DNA of 64,000 nt from Favolaschia claudopus (GCA_037176885.1 JAWWNJ010000116.1:62001-126000), one strand, 5' to 3'; numbered from the stretch's first letter, positions 10,320 through 21,176 are shown. Translations and numbers: made by a program. The notes: a model not told the origin generated them from the sequence alone.

Positions 10320-12478
10320 TTGGTTAACTTTGAGCTCTCCTCCGAAGTACTCAATATAATTCTCCAGACACGAAGCGGCGCCGAATATTCTGCCTACAGC
10401 CTTCCTCCGGAAGTCACTGCGCTGCAAAGCACCTCCTTTGACGCCTCACCCCCTATCTGGGACGCCGTAATGAATGATAGTGATGAGCAAGAAGACTTTG
10501 AGGAAGAAGACAAGCTCAATACTCTTGAGGAAGACGAGCTCAGCGCTGTTGACGAAGACAAGCTCAATACTCTTGTCGAAGAATGGCCGATGTCAGATCC
10601 TCTCAGCGATATTGATGAGGATTCGCCGCCGCCGCGCACCACTCTAAGCGCCCACAATGGCTCGAAATCTCCCTCAAAATCAAAACGCCGCTGCTCTCCC
10701 AGGTTTGCCACAGTTGTTTCTAGCTCCAAGCAACCGCTCAAGGGCCCGCACCGCCGCCGAGCCCCGAATCCCGCCAAGGCCGCTGAGAAAGTTGCCAAGA
10801 ATGCCGCCGCCGCGCATGCGCGCCGAAGGAGGCGTCGAGAGAAGCGAAAAATTGAAACAGGGCACATTGCAACCGCCTCAACTATCACTCAATACCTCTG
10901 GCCTGCTGAGCGACTTCAATCTACTCTTAACGCTTCAACGCTCCCATCTGCCAAGGGGGCGTATTCGGCAAAGCTCGAGGGCGAAAAAGAAAAAAGAGGG
11001 AGCAGAACGCGTCTCTCACTGAAAGATTTGGTCCGCCTTGGTTTTGATGTGATAAAATGGGATGGGGTGTAAGTCTTCGAATCTTTATCTGCGGCTGCAT
11101 TGCACTAAACATGCCTTCACAGAGCTCCGCGATCCCTGTTGAGCAGATATGGTCGTATAATAGCTGTCCTCGCTGGCCAACCAGATAAACCGGCCTATCG
11201 AGCGGCTGCGGATCGAGCTTTCGAAACCATTCGCAAAGTCAGTCAAGAGACGCGTTTCCGGGCGAGCATGTCCAAGCACCGGCGGGGTTTATTTGCAGCG
11301 ATGAATGTCGGGCTGTCGTACGGGAAAGGCCAAACGACCCCCAGTTGGCTGAATAACAAGAAGTTCAACAAGCTTGCCGACGACCTACTTCAGAGTTCCG
11401 ACATCGAGCGCATGGCCGGGTTTGCTGACGGTAAGCTCACATTGGTGCCGCTTTTCTCCCGCACCTGAGCTATTTCAGCATCGTTCTCTCTCTGGGCGCC
11501 TAATCTATCCAACTATCATACTATCGCAGCAAGGACTCAGAGCTGCGGGAAAACTACCCGCATCTTCGCCGACCATTCAACTCCTCTGTTTTCGTTTGCA
11601 CGGCGTTCAACTTGGGCTCAATCATCTGCACTTTGGACGTACTCAACCTCGCTTTCGGCTGGTGCGCCGCCCAAGCACTTGGTCGTTTCGACCACACGAA
11701 GGGCGGGCATCTCGTCCTCTGGGATCTGAATCTTGTCATCGAATTCCCGCACGGCGCCCTCATACTCCTTAGGCTCGTTACCAGCCTATCTACGGTATGC
11801 AACGAATTTTTACGTTGGGGAGTGTCGTTGTCGTAGACAGGCTGGTACTTCTCGGGACAATCCAAAGGGCTGTCGCGGAGTTTGAATTTGTATGCGGGAC
11901 CAGATCAATCTGGTCCTTTTCCCTCAATAAATCTGTATTTAAGCTTCAGAAAATGCCTCAATGTACTTCTCACCAATATTATTCAATTCTTAGCAACTCG
12001 TTTGAATATTCTCGTTGCAGAGGGTGGTTGAAATTTGCGTCAAGGAATGGCCGAGTCACACACGGTAACAGAATGCCGAAGGTGTGACGTGACTCGGCAC
12101 CCGCCCAAAATTTCGAACTCCGCGACAGCCCTTTGGCGGGCGCCGAGAAGTATCAGTCTGTATACGACAACGACCCTCCCCAATATAAAAATCGTTGCAT
12201 TTCGTATACAGACTGGTCACGAGTCTACATACATACTCCTAACCTCGGCCACTGTAGCTCATTCCAACATCCCGGTGCAGCGTGGAGGTGAGCGGATTTC
12301 GTTCACGCAGTTCAGCGCTGGCGGCATATTTCGCTACGCTGATAACCATTGCCAGACCGAAAAACAACTTGCGAAGAGCGATCCGGCAGAGTACACGCGA
12401 CTCATGGACTTGAAGGCAGCGCGCTGGCACATGGGACTCTCACTACTTAGCACTATGGACGACCTCACGACTGAATAG
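10320..12478 (+). pseudogene. 2OG-Fe(II) dioxygenase-like gene (TET/JBP type?), broken
   Basis: An agaricomycete gene family. Segment 1 (10470-11068) is acidic, then Lys/Arg-rich and Pro/Ala-rich. An intron lies at 11069-11122. Segment 2 (11123-11430) holds RRGLFAAMNVGLSYGKGQT. A second intron is at 11431-11478. Segment 3 holds FNLGS, FGWCA, ALGRFD, GGHLVLWDLNLVIEFP, then after a MITE SATVAHSNIPV, ERISFTQFSAGG, and a stop at 12476-12478. The GGHLVLWD/HSN/ERxSFTQ pattern fits the double-stranded beta-helix of 2OG oxygenases reported as fungal TET/JBP expansions; this link is from memory. Breaks: frameshift near 11515, MITE at 11770-12231, and T-L-D where I expect H-x-D. The first exon start is unclear. 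Confidence 0.6.
11770..12231. mobile_element. 462-bp palindromic MITE with 9-bp target duplication
   Basis: Flanked by CATACTCCT at 11761-11769 and 12232-12240. The arms are inverted over more than 100 bp: the left arm has TGCAACGA, TTGGGGAG, GTCGTTGTCGTA and CTGTCGCGGAG; the right arm carries their reverse complements in reverse order. No coding capacity. The 9-bp duplication suggests Mutator-type mobilisation. It interrupts the dioxygenase-like gene between WDLNLVIEFP and SATVAHSN; excision of the element plus one duplication restores the frame. Confidence 0.85.
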
Positions 12479-12548
12479 ATTCATTTGTTGTATTGCTTGG
12501 ATTCACTCAGTAGAAGATAAGTTTGATTCAAGAAAAAAATCGAAGCAA

Positions 12549-13560
12549 TTATGAACGCGTGGTAAGTAAGCTGAATACAAGTGTGTGTACTAAATAGTCG
12601 AGGAAGGAAATTCTGCGACAGGCGTCGCAGCGTTTTAGCAACCGTATTACCTCGCAGCCCTTGAGCTCCTCGCCAGCAAACAACTTTGACAGTATACGTT
12701 TTTCTTCCTCGGTCTCCAGTCCCTCCATCGCGGGCTCTGTCTGAACAACAACAGCATCTGCGTACACTTTCTTAAGTAGCCGCCTTGACTAGAGCTGAAC
12801 ACATACGATGATAAGGAGCTGGGCGTTGAGCAATATCAATGATGAATAACGGCGCCTTGCTTCGTTGACGAATGTCTGGATCATGGTCACCAAGATGCCC
12901 TGCATGCTGAAGCGGCCCATTGAGTGGATACACCGGCGAATCCTCATTTCTACCGAGGAGGAGGCTTGAGAGGAGCCCTTTTGAATACGGGGGATGTAAG
13001 AGAAGGGGGCGCGGGTATTCGAATGGGAGTTGGGCGGTTCCGTAAATCTGGTCAAGAGGTACTGCAGTCTCACATTAATCGGGCTTAGGGATACTATAGC
13101 GTAGAGAACGCACAAAAAAACGAGCAGCGAGCAACCGGCGCGTAGTGGCAATACGCGGAAACGCCGTCACCGACCATTAAGATGTGACAAGGGAGGGGGC
13201 GGCCTTCGAGTCTTGAGAAAAAGCACGGCCAGTGAAGTTTTTCCTGCTGGACGAGTTTAACGACCTCGTCCGCCTCGAGACGGACTACATTCACTGTGGG
13301 CCTGAAGGGGGGGTAAGTGCTGCAGGATGAAGATCCAGCAACGACGCACCAGAAGACGATAACCAGGCCACCAAGCTCACGACTAAAGACGACGAGTTCG
13401 CGACTCTTGGCTTGTAGTTCAGCAAGGTCGGTATCCCAGAGCCGTACGTGCGCCCGTAAAGCCATTGAGTGGAGGTGCGGTGTGCATGCGATCCACACGG
13501 GTGGATTTTTAAAGAGCCAGGAACTTAAAAGCATCGTGTAGCAGAAGCACTACTGGGCGG
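12549..13560 (-). CDS. Unrecognised multi-exon gene, minus strand
   Basis: Three blocks with coding character: 13094-13534 (including ELVVFSRELGG and KLHWPCFFSRLEGRPLP), 12789-13060 (including HSMGRFSMQGILVTMIQTFV) and 12549-12767 (including EVIRLLKRCDACRRISFLD). The first block has a hydrophobic segment (LVIVFWCVVAG) that could be membrane-associated, and the middle block ends in another hydrophobic stretch. The third contains a C-x2-C pair. I do not recognise the family. Changes of frame between blocks may be introns or lesions, so exon borders are not given. It lies tail-to-tail with the dioxygenase-like pseudogene. Confidence 0.4.
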
Positions 13561-13739
13561 GGTTGAGGAATTGAGCAATGAGGCGAGGTGTAGCCGTCTT
13601 GAGGCCGCGACAAGTTACATGGTGGAGGGAGAAAGCAATTTCAGTTGTTTGTCGTTATTTCTCACACCGATCCAAGTACAAGAAATAGGACATTTTGTGC
13701 TCAAGAAATCGTAGCGAAGCTACAAAAGTATGTATGTAT

Positions 13740-14540
13740 GATATCCAGATATAAATGCGTCAAGCAGCCCCGCCCGCATCCTCCTCGTCATCCACGAGAT
13801 CGTTACATTCCCCCGTCTCAGCGAGATGAGCGGCGTGAGCGGGAAATATACGCACAAAGCGGCACGTCGCGCACTCATGTGTTGCTGTCGCCACCAAGGC
13901 TCACACATCTGTCGGGATGCCGAGCTTGGAATTCCACTCGAGCATAGATGCGCCGATTGGGGTGTCGAGGAACTCGGCAAATTTCTCGAGCCGCTTGCCA
14001 GGCGGGAGCTCGCGGGTATCGAGTCCATAGTACGGAGCACGATGGGACGCAGGTGTAACTAAACGAAAGGTGTCATTACACAACAGCGATCCAATTGAAT
14101 GAGAACGCACCTGGGGTCGGATTAGGTTTATTGCCGCAGAGGCCATCACGAATGTGCGCGTTGTAGCCGTCGAAGCTGTACTGGCAGCTGCAGGCAGAGC
14201 ATCGTATTGTGTTGTCGATGAGGCCCTGTACGACGTCCGAGGTGACGCCAAGCGTTGAGTTGAGAGCGCGGATGGCCATCACGAATGTGCGCGTTGTAGC
14301 CGTCGAAGCTGTACTGGCAGCTGCAGGCAGAGCATCGTATTGTGTTGTCGATGAGGCCCTGTACGACGTCCGAGGTGACGCCAACCGTTGAGTTGAGAGC
14401 GCGGATGCACCGGCCAATCTTCGAGTCGAGGAACTGGAGTTGTTGGTAGGTGCGTTCGAGGCAGCCGGGGCTGTAGGCGGGATTGTACGGCTGCAGAACG
14501 TGGTGGGTCGTGGCACCGAGTTCGCGGTAGAGGGGATGAG
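13740..14540 (-). pseudogene. Unnamed agaricomycete gene with two related Cys/His domains, disrupted
   Basis: Reading right to left, an upstream block (about 14520-14141) has IRALNSTLGVTSDVVQGL, C-x2-C-x-C and YSFDGYNAHI, and a downstream block (about 14040-13830) has YYGLDTRELPPGKRLEK, EFLDTPIGA, EWNSKLGIPTDV. Both share an N-S-x-LG-(V/I)-x-(T/S)-DV core, so the protein probably had two copies of one small domain. The upstream block contains a 133-bp tandem duplication whose length is not a multiple of three, which breaks the frame. Function unknown. The Cys/His pattern could bind metal, but that is inference. Confidence 0.45.
14141..14405. repeat. 133-bp tandem duplication in an exon
   Basis: Sequence from 14141 recurs from 14274 with a single visible mismatch (AAGCG versus AACCG near the ends). 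The period is 133 bp, so one copy shifts the host frame by one base. The near identity points to a recent event. Confidence 0.9.
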
Positions 14541-14763
14541 CAGAAGGAGTGCCTTGAAAACAAGGTAAGCATGCTACAACGATAAAAAGTCATTGGAAGC
14601 GCCCGGTGAATACCCCATCCCAGCATATCTCCATTACTGACACGTCTGCGAGCAAGGCCATGAGGTTGGATGCGGGGTAGAGATGCAAAGACAAAGCATA
14701 CCTGAATGCGCTCGCGCACTTGCAACAACGTCGCTGATATACGAGCGGTGGACTGCGGGGGAT

Positions 14764-15426
14764 CTAGCTGAAGGCGGATTGAAGTGGAACCATTTTAAGT
14801 CTACCCAGCTCCAGTGGAGTGCTCTCACGCCGATGAGGATAAGACGCAAAATTCAATATTCAAAGTCCGATTTCCATTCTATTCTGTTGCAACACGCAGA
14901 TCTAGATAAGCCAGAGCAAAGCGAGAGCGCTTGCAGCATGCAGATTAGTTGTATGAATTAACCCCAGTGATTGAGAGAGCATAATGCAGCCGGAGAAGAA
15001 AATAAGAACGGAGAACTGATAGAGCGTACGCATCGCAGTACATTCCGCATCTAAAACACACACGCTGAGCGGCCGGAGAGTTGTAGCCAAGTCTTGAGCA
15101 ATATTTGGACCGTTGTTGAACGGAATTCGCATTACGCGGGCTATGGAAGCGGAATTTGGGCATGTCAAGTACATCCAGAAGCACAGAAGAGTCGAATGTG
15201 TAGTATGTTCCACAGGCTGTAGAACGGCACCAACGTCGCGGATGAGGGAAGAATGTCGTGGGTCAGAGTTGTGGTGCATATAATGGCACATAATGTCACA
15301 TCACTGATCGTGACTTTACGTCTCCCAGCGCGTGGCTCCCTTTGTGACCACTTTCTGAGCCTCTCAGAGCAATAAAAATTCATAGACAGGGCATTCTGAC
15401 TTCCCTTAACGATGCCTCTACATACC
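14764..15426. repeat. Dispersed repeat, copy A
   Basis: Starts CTAGCTGAAGGCGGATTG and ends CCTCTACATACC. The same start, end and most of the interior recur in direct orientation at 55220-55912. It differs from copy B by small indels, including a different segment of about 30-50 bp near the middle. No long reading frame or terminal inverted repeat was found. Confidence 0.85.
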
Positions 15427-15467
15427 ATTTGCTGAATGTAAAGGAGTCCTTCGATTATCTGTCACAC

Positions 15468-15560
15468 GGCCCGTACGTCCCGCTCCATCAAGACATCAAT
15501 AAAACCACCCCGCCCCAAAGCACTGAGGAACCTCGGAACCGCGGCTGGGTACATAGGAGA
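15468..15560 (+). repeat. Diverged third copy of the kinase 5'-end segment
   Basis: ACACGGCCCGTAC, then GAGGAACCTCGGAACCGC and GGCTGGGTA, parallels the sequence at 24470-24560 (same orientation) and 18303-18415 (inverted). It is clearly more diverged than those two. Confidence 0.6.
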
Positions 15561-15619
15561 CTGAATGTCAGCAGTGAGGTCCAGGTAGAAGGCAAGCGGA
15601 TCATGACCTGGATCAGGAG

Positions 15620-16990
15620 GCAGCGATGATAATTGATCCATCCCGTCTTTTGTCAAGCCAACTGTCGCAACTGTCGCCCTGATCGTTGCCCAATGCCCGA
15701 GGCTGGGACTACAGGCCCATGACCCATGTCGGTGGAGACGGGAGAAAAAATGAAAAGGAAAAAAGAGAGAAAAGGGGGAAAAAGAGGTGGGATGCACAAA
15801 GCCCACAGAATTTGGAAAAGGCGAACAACCCCTGGTCAGGGGAGCCATTTTTTGGGCTGATTCTTGTAGATGAGATATATTCGGACGTGAAGAGCAAAAG
15901 GATTGATCAGGATAGCGTGGTAACGGTCCGATAATCATCAACCCAGTTCCTACGCCCAATTTGGTCTTGTTGGCAATCCTCGTGAATGGCGAGTCCAGAG
16001 AATGATAAGTTGCGACCCTGAATGAGTCCTTAGTCGTCCTATAGCACTGGCAAGATACAAAATTCGCCGGTTATAGCTGTTTCCGTATGAATTTTAAGTA
16101 ACAAAAGTGGTATCCAGTTTTGAAACTAGCCTTGATCTGCTTAACGGAATCTAAAGCCCGGAAATTACCTAAATCACATAATTTTCAAAGGTCAAATTCT
16201 CTCAGTGCATAGCCAGGTATCGAATCAACAACATACGGTCCTGAAAACACTCTTTTAATGGGCAACAGACTGGGAACATAGAGCTTTCGTCCGAAAAAGG
16301 CAATCTGTAAATTCCTAGAATGAACCGGCTCGTACGATGGATTCAAGAGTCCATTTCCCTCAAACACTATTGCAATCGGGTACAAAGCATTCTAAACAAC
16401 ATTGCGATGTGTCTGGACCGATAAAATACAGCACGATTCGGCCTAAAATGGCAAATTATCGGTTACTTTTTGCGACACCGAGTAGTTCCTTCTAAATCTC
16501 AAATCTTGAAGAATTTTGCGCAAAATTGCGGCTTGCCATGAAGTTCTGTCCGCTATCATAGAAACGAGTTTTGTGTTCTCAGCAAGTTTAAGGTGTTTTC
16601 CCGCTGCTGCGCTGCCGTCGCTACAGCCACGTTCGGTCATTGCCGAAGTAGACTGTTTCTATCCATTCGTGCATGTTAGAGGTGTGTTTGTGTATGAAAC
16701 TTCCAAGATATCTCAGAATGCCTGTTGTATCGCCCTCGAGATATCCGGGAGTCTTAGTCAAGACATTAGATACCAACAAAATGATTTCCGGGCTATGTCT
16801 CCGGAAATATATTCAGTAACTTAAGGGTAGGCAGAATACACAAGAGGTGGGTTTTGTATCACTCTTGGTCTTTGAGAACGGAGGAAAACATAGCATGGCA
16901 GGGCCTAACGCTGTAATGCAGTCAGTTGAAGGTGGGAAAGCTGTCCAAAGATCACAAGTCCAAAATATCAATTCTGCAGGCTAAGAGTGA
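15620..16990. other. No recognisable gene
   Basis: Both strands give only short frames of low complexity. A purine-rich stretch lies near 15735-15795. GGTTACTTTTTGCGACACC followed by GAGTAG (16461-16485) resembles the right terminus of the TA-flanked element at 42850-43376 and may be a truncated relative. Confidence 0.4.
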
Positions 16991-16992
16991 GT

Positions 16993-18403
16993 TCATACAC
17001 GCGGAGACACAGGTATTGTTCCTATTTCTCTCGTCTCTCGGTTGTTGCGAATGCGCGCCAGATACAATTGTGCTCTGTTCATGAATTGGATCCGTCGTTT
17101 CGCGAAGTACGACGCGTTCCTCAGACAGATCCTTGGCCCCACTGGAAACTCCTCACAGAGCAATTGCAATTGTTGCGCGACATCTGCGGCAGTGGGTCTC
17201 TCCGTGGAGATCGTCCGAGTCATCTGATCGACCAGATGCAACACTGGTTCCAAACCTTCGTACTTCTGCACCAAAAGTCAATCGTCGGGAAGAATAATCT
17301 GAAGGCGACGAGCCTCAAGGAAGTATGTGCGAATCGCACTTCCGAATTGATAGATATCGCGCAAGAAAGGATCGTAATTCTGGTCGCTATCTTCTGGGAC
17401 ACTTTTGTCCTGGCCGACCTTGCCGCAGCACTGGGCAGCATGGGCTTCAATCAGGGATAGCTCGAAATCGATGATGTAGTATGCGGGTTGGATCGCGGAA
17501 CGTTTCAGGGATTTGATCTGTTTTCTCCCATCGGGTTGCAATCTACTCAGCTTAAACTGCTGACCGCCGGGGACCAACCTGGATCTATCCTCTACAAAGT
17601 TGCCAACACATGCATCTCTGTTGAAACTAAATAGGGGCCTCCAGAACACATGCAACCTTACCGATGAGCAATCCGATATTGGTGCATGAAACTCAGCCCC
17701 TGTGAGTCGTGGGTGAAAGCCCGCCCCGATTGATATCGAGGAAAATACCTTGGCGAGCTGATGGAAAGCGCGAAGGAGATCACCCAGTTGAGTAAAGACG
17801 GGGGGCTCGTCGATTCTCCCACACATTGGCATGACGATGATGAAGGAATGAAGGTCATGTTCGACCGGAAAGAAGTCTAGAAGAGGAATAGTTCGATTGT
17901 CGGGCGATCGAGGGAGGCCATGTAGATGCTGTAATATGGCGAGTTCATCGTGTCTTGCACGTTTGAGAACCACAGGCAAGTCATCAACACAGCGCCATGC
18001 ATTATTGACATTGCCACAAAACTGGGGAGAGGAAAGTTGCAATGGAATGATGGTCGGGAAATGAGATACGTACGCCTCGAGTGGGAATGGAGTCCTCAGC
18101 CCCCCGTTGTTGTCGTCCGTTCTGCCATGAGGGGACCCAGTCAGGATTGTAGCGACTTCTGAGTCGGTACCCGCGTCCAATGATGTGCGCGAAGTTGTCT
18201 CGCCAGAATAACTCTGCCGGGTACAGCGCTGCGGAGCTACAGTAGTGGTCGAGCATGAGTTCCGACACGTGACTCCTACGTGTGTCCACGCCAGGGAACT
18301 TCCAGTCTCCTACCCAGCCGCGATTCCGAGGTTCATCAGTCTGTGAGGGAGGGATTTTTTTTATTATATTCTTGAGGGAGCGGATGTACGGGCCGTGTGA
18401 CAA
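16993..18403 (-). pseudogene. Fungal protein-kinase-like gene, one nonsense codon
   Basis: Reads from an ATG at 18403. N-terminal block FWRDNFAHIIGRGYRLRSRY with a PxWxPSW motif, intron about 18015-18070, VVLKRAR (candidate catalytic Lys), IIVMPMCG, then a short exon GLSFMHQYRIAHR between two introns near 17640-17745. The catalytic loop is AHRDACVGN (HRD-x4-N). Where DFG is expected the sequence reads IDFELS. The C-terminal block DPFLRDIYQFGSAI leads to an in-frame TGA at 17278-17280, after which kinase-like sequence resumes in the same frame (QKYEGLEPVLHLVDQMT, RPTAADVAQQL). One nonsense change has therefore cut off the C-terminal lobe. Substrate unknown. The first 33 codons and upstream sequence are duplicated in inverted orientation at 24.4 kb. 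Confidence 0.65.
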
Positions 18404-18495
18404 TAAATAACGTGATGTTACTATGTCACAACTTCAAGGGATGAACCTCTCCAAAGCGGCTGGCCGAAAATATAGGTAAACAACATAGCCACAAA
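18303..18495 (-). repeat. Inverted repeat, left arm (kinase 5' end)
   Basis: About 190 bp, almost perfectly inverted relative to 24373-24566. It includes the kinase start codon region and about 90 bp upstream, up to the shared GTGGCTATGTTG motif. Confidence 0.9.
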
Positions 18496-18548
18496 TGAGA
18501 TCAAACTACAAAATATTTTAGTATGCCCTGGAACCGCATGAAAGTATT

Positions 18549-18625
18549 CACTTACAGCAGTTTGCAGATGTAATGACACCACGTCGCATCACATGAGAAG
18601 AAAGCACAAAAAACACGTCTTCTTC
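18549..18625 (-). repeat. Second inverted-repeat segment, left
   Basis: TTACAGCAGTTTGCAGATGT and onward (TGATGCGACGTGG in reverse) is inverted relative to 22445-22519. Together with the outer arm it suggests one larger inverted structure later split by retroelements. Confidence 0.8.
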
Positions 18626-18710
18626 TCTCCTTCGTATCTCTCTCGTTTCGACGACAAATAGCATGATTTTGGTATCGGAGGACTCTCCGTAATCCGGGCT
18701 TCAAAACGAC

Positions 18711-18773
18711 GGCGTGAACTCCGAAATGGAGCTCGCTGCACTCCGCCCGAAGACGAAGGAGCCGAGGCAGCCC
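18711..18773 (-). repeat. Split direct repeat B2
   Basis: 63 bp beginning GGCGTGAACTCCGAAATGGA, identical to 19145-19207. Confidence 0.9.
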
Positions 18774-18864
18774 CTACGCAACTAAAGAATACAGAACAAA
18801 TCCGTCACGGTAGCTACGTGAGTGCGCAGGAAATAGCAAAACTAACTAGGGATGGGTGGGTGGG

Positions 18865-19088
18865 CACGAAAAAAGAGGGTATGACGGCAACGGGGGGACA
18901 AGACTAGAAGCGGGGAAGGAGACTCGAGGTCATGGAGGGGGAGGGGCTGGAGAAGAGAAGGTCTCAAAGAGACGGAGTCACCGAGCCAAAGGCGCGATGC
19001 GGAGGCGGGCGAGACGAAAAGAATGAGGAGACACGTGACTGATGGGTGATCGCTTTAGCCAATCCCTTCGGTCTGTCCAGACCACCTA
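18865..19088 (-). repeat. Split direct repeat A2
   Basis: 224 bp from CACGAAAAAAGAGGG to CCAGACCACCTA; matches 21561-21784 with a single A/G difference. Confidence 0.92.
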
Positions 19089-19144
19089 GGATTGGCCTGA
19101 GTTCTCGAGAGGGAGAGATGAGTAAGCAAGCCATTGATATATTG

Positions 19145-19207
19145 GGCGTGAACTCCGAAATGGAGCTCGCTGCACTCCGCCCGAAGACGAAGGAGCCGAG
19201 GCAGCCC
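19145..19207 (-). repeat. Split direct repeat B1
   Basis: 63-bp copy identical to 18711-18773, lying between the RT/RNase H stop and A2. Confidence 0.9.
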
Positions 19208-19346
19208 AAAACCAACAGCTCACCCTGAAGCAGCCAAAGGTGGGCAAAATACAGGGGGAAGCGCCACAGGCTCCACAAAAACAGGGAGGAGATGGACAGC
19301 AATGGGGAGGCGAGAGGGGAGGGAGGGGGAGGGGGAGGAAGGGGTG

Positions 19347-21176
19347 CTAGGAACGCACAATGACGACAGAGGGGAGAGAGACAGCGACGCGGGCAGGACG
19401 GGTACCAGACTTGGGGAGGGGCCAGTGCGGATACAACTTTGAAAGTGTGAGCCAGCGGAAGCGGGAAAGCGCATCAGCAACAGAATTCTCGTCCGTTGAG
19501 ATCCAAACTGGGCGAAAAGTGAAGTCCTGTTGAACGGCCAGGAGAGCGAACTGGCGGAAGAGAGCTTGCGTAGGCGGATGGTCAATAGAGCCAGACTGCA
19601 AGCAGGTCAAGATGGCCTCGTTATCAATACGAAACACCACCTCCAACCCAGCCCAACAGTGGCCCCAGAGCTCCGCAGCCCTCAACACAGCACGCATTTC
19701 CTTCCAATGGATCGGATGACGTGCATACTTCGCTGGTACAGGCTCAGTGAAGAACAGATCGCCGCTACCCCAATGGCCACCCAGACCTAGCTTACCACTC
19801 GCATCTGTAAAGATTTCGACAGTGGGACGTGGAGGTCCAATAGCAAAAATGCCATTGAAAGACGGGAGGAAGGTATTCCACCATGCAATGTCGAGGCGGG
19901 CAGAGGAAGGAAGACGGCGGCGGTGGTGGCGGGGAAGGAGGGAAAGGCGGCGCATGAAGTCCCGAATACGGCGAGTGAAGAATCGACCAACCGGAATTAC
20001 CGACTGAGCAAAGACGAGATGGCCGCAGAGCTGCTCGAGGTCGTAGTGGCTCGCAGATCGACGGGACAGGCACCCATCCAGAAGAACAAGGAGGCGAGCA
20101 AGCTTGTCCTGAGGAAGACGAGCCTGCATAGCAATACTGTCCAGCTCAATGCCGAGGAACTCGAGGCAGTGAGTCGGACCCTGCTCCTTGTCACTGGAGA
20201 TTGAAAAGCCCAACTCGGCAGCAACGGTCCGGAAGACTGCACGACCATGACGAGCGTACTCCACCCCCTTCGCAGCAGGAGTAACGTTGAACCAATCATC
20301 CAGGTAGTGCTGAATGAGCTTCATGACATCATCACGGCAGAGCAAAATCCAGTGATGAGCCTCCGCAAAGTAGTTGTACAGGCGGGGGCCTGTACGAACA
20401 CCAAACGGTAGGAAGATGTCAAGGAACAGGCGCAACTTCCACTCGAAACCCATCAGATGCACATGGTCAGGGTGAATCGGAATATGCCTGAATGCAGCCT
20501 CCAGATCTGCCTTATAAAGGAAGGATCCAGGGCCAGCTTCCCGTATGCGATCAATTGCCCCCATAACAGCCTCGTAGACCAGATGGCCATACTCAGCTGG
20601 GATCGCGTCATTGACAGAGGATCCATGGGGATACGAGAGATGGTGAATCCGACGACGTTTCTCGCTATATTTCTTGGGTACAGAACCCAGCGGAGAAAGG
20701 ACAGGCTTGACAGTATCAGCCATGTCCGTGATATCAATGATACGCCCAAGAGAAACCTCATGGGCAATATCCTTGTCCACCGTCTCGGGAAACGCAAGTG
20801 CAGAGGGAAGGGGTGCAGGGGCCGAAGAGGAGGGGGAAGGCATACGTGCAGGATCCACACCAAGAAGAACACCATAGCGAATAGCAGACACAAGGGTGTC
20901 CGCAAACTGACGGTCTGGATAATCAATCAGCGCACTGGCCCAAGCGTCAGGATGTAGCTTCGTGGGCGGCATTGACTTTGAATGGGGAGATGTGAGGGGG
21001 AAGAGCAGATTGGTGTTTGGGCGAGCCGGGGGAAAAGGAGGCATTGGGGGTATCTCGGAAAGAATGGGAGCATGGTCAGATTCGACGACGCTGGTAGATG
21101 ACAGGGGAGATGAGACTTTCCTGCTCATTGAGCAGGGAGAGCCAGAAGCATCTCCCCCTCGCTCACCCGGCTTCAT
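19347..21176 (-). CDS. Reverse transcriptase-RNase H of a DIRS/Ngaro-type element
   Basis: About 609 codons from the ATG at 21176 (a GTG two codons upstream is in frame). Residues 1-130 are Pro/Ser-rich. The RT domain has SPLGSVPKK, RRIHHLSYPHG, KADLEAAFRH (catalytic Asp about 226) and QHYLDDWF (about 291-298). RNase H shows IFTDASG (Asp about 460), HWKEMRAVL (Glu about 495), FRIDNEAIL (Asp about 520) and ENSVADALSR (Asp about 570). All catalytic acids are present and the frame is intact. The style and order match RT/RNase H of tyrosine-recombinase retroelements rather than gypsy or copia. No integrase or protease domain is fused. Confidence 0.88.
   Translation of the reverse strand: MKPGERGGDASGSPCSMSRKVSSPLSSTSVVESDHAPILSEIPPMPPFPPARPNTNLLFPLTSPHSKSMPPTKLHPDAWASALIDYPDRQFADTLVSAIRYGVLLGVDPARMPSPSSSAPAPLPSALAFPETVDKDIAHEVSLGRIIDITDMADTVKPVLSPLGSVPKKYSEKRRRIHHLSYPHGSSVNDAIPAEYGHLVYEAVMGAIDRIREAGPGSFLYKADLEAAFRHIPIHPDHVHLMGFEWKLRLFLDIFLPFGVRTGPRLYNYFAEAHHWILLCRDDVMKLIQHYLDDWFNVTPAAKGVEYARHGRAVFRTVAAELGFSISSDKEQGPTHCLEFLGIELDSIAMQARLPQDKLARLLVLLDGCLSRRSASHYDLEQLCGHLVFAQSVIPVGRFFTRRIRDFMRRLSLLPRHHRRRLPSSARLDIAWWNTFLPSFNGIFAIGPPRPTVEIFTDASGKLGLGGHWGSGDLFFTEPVPAKYARHPIHWKEMRAVLRAAELWGHCWAGLEVVFRIDNEAILTCLQSGSIDHPPTQALFRQFALLAVQQDFTFRPVWISTDENSVADALSRFRWLTLSKLYPHWPLPKSGTRPARVAVSLPSVVIVRS

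Noticed and set aside
10394..10888. A 164-codon minus-strand frame opposite the dioxygenase-like gene
   Set aside because: Ser/Leu-rich mirror of the acidic and Arg-rich N-terminal exon.
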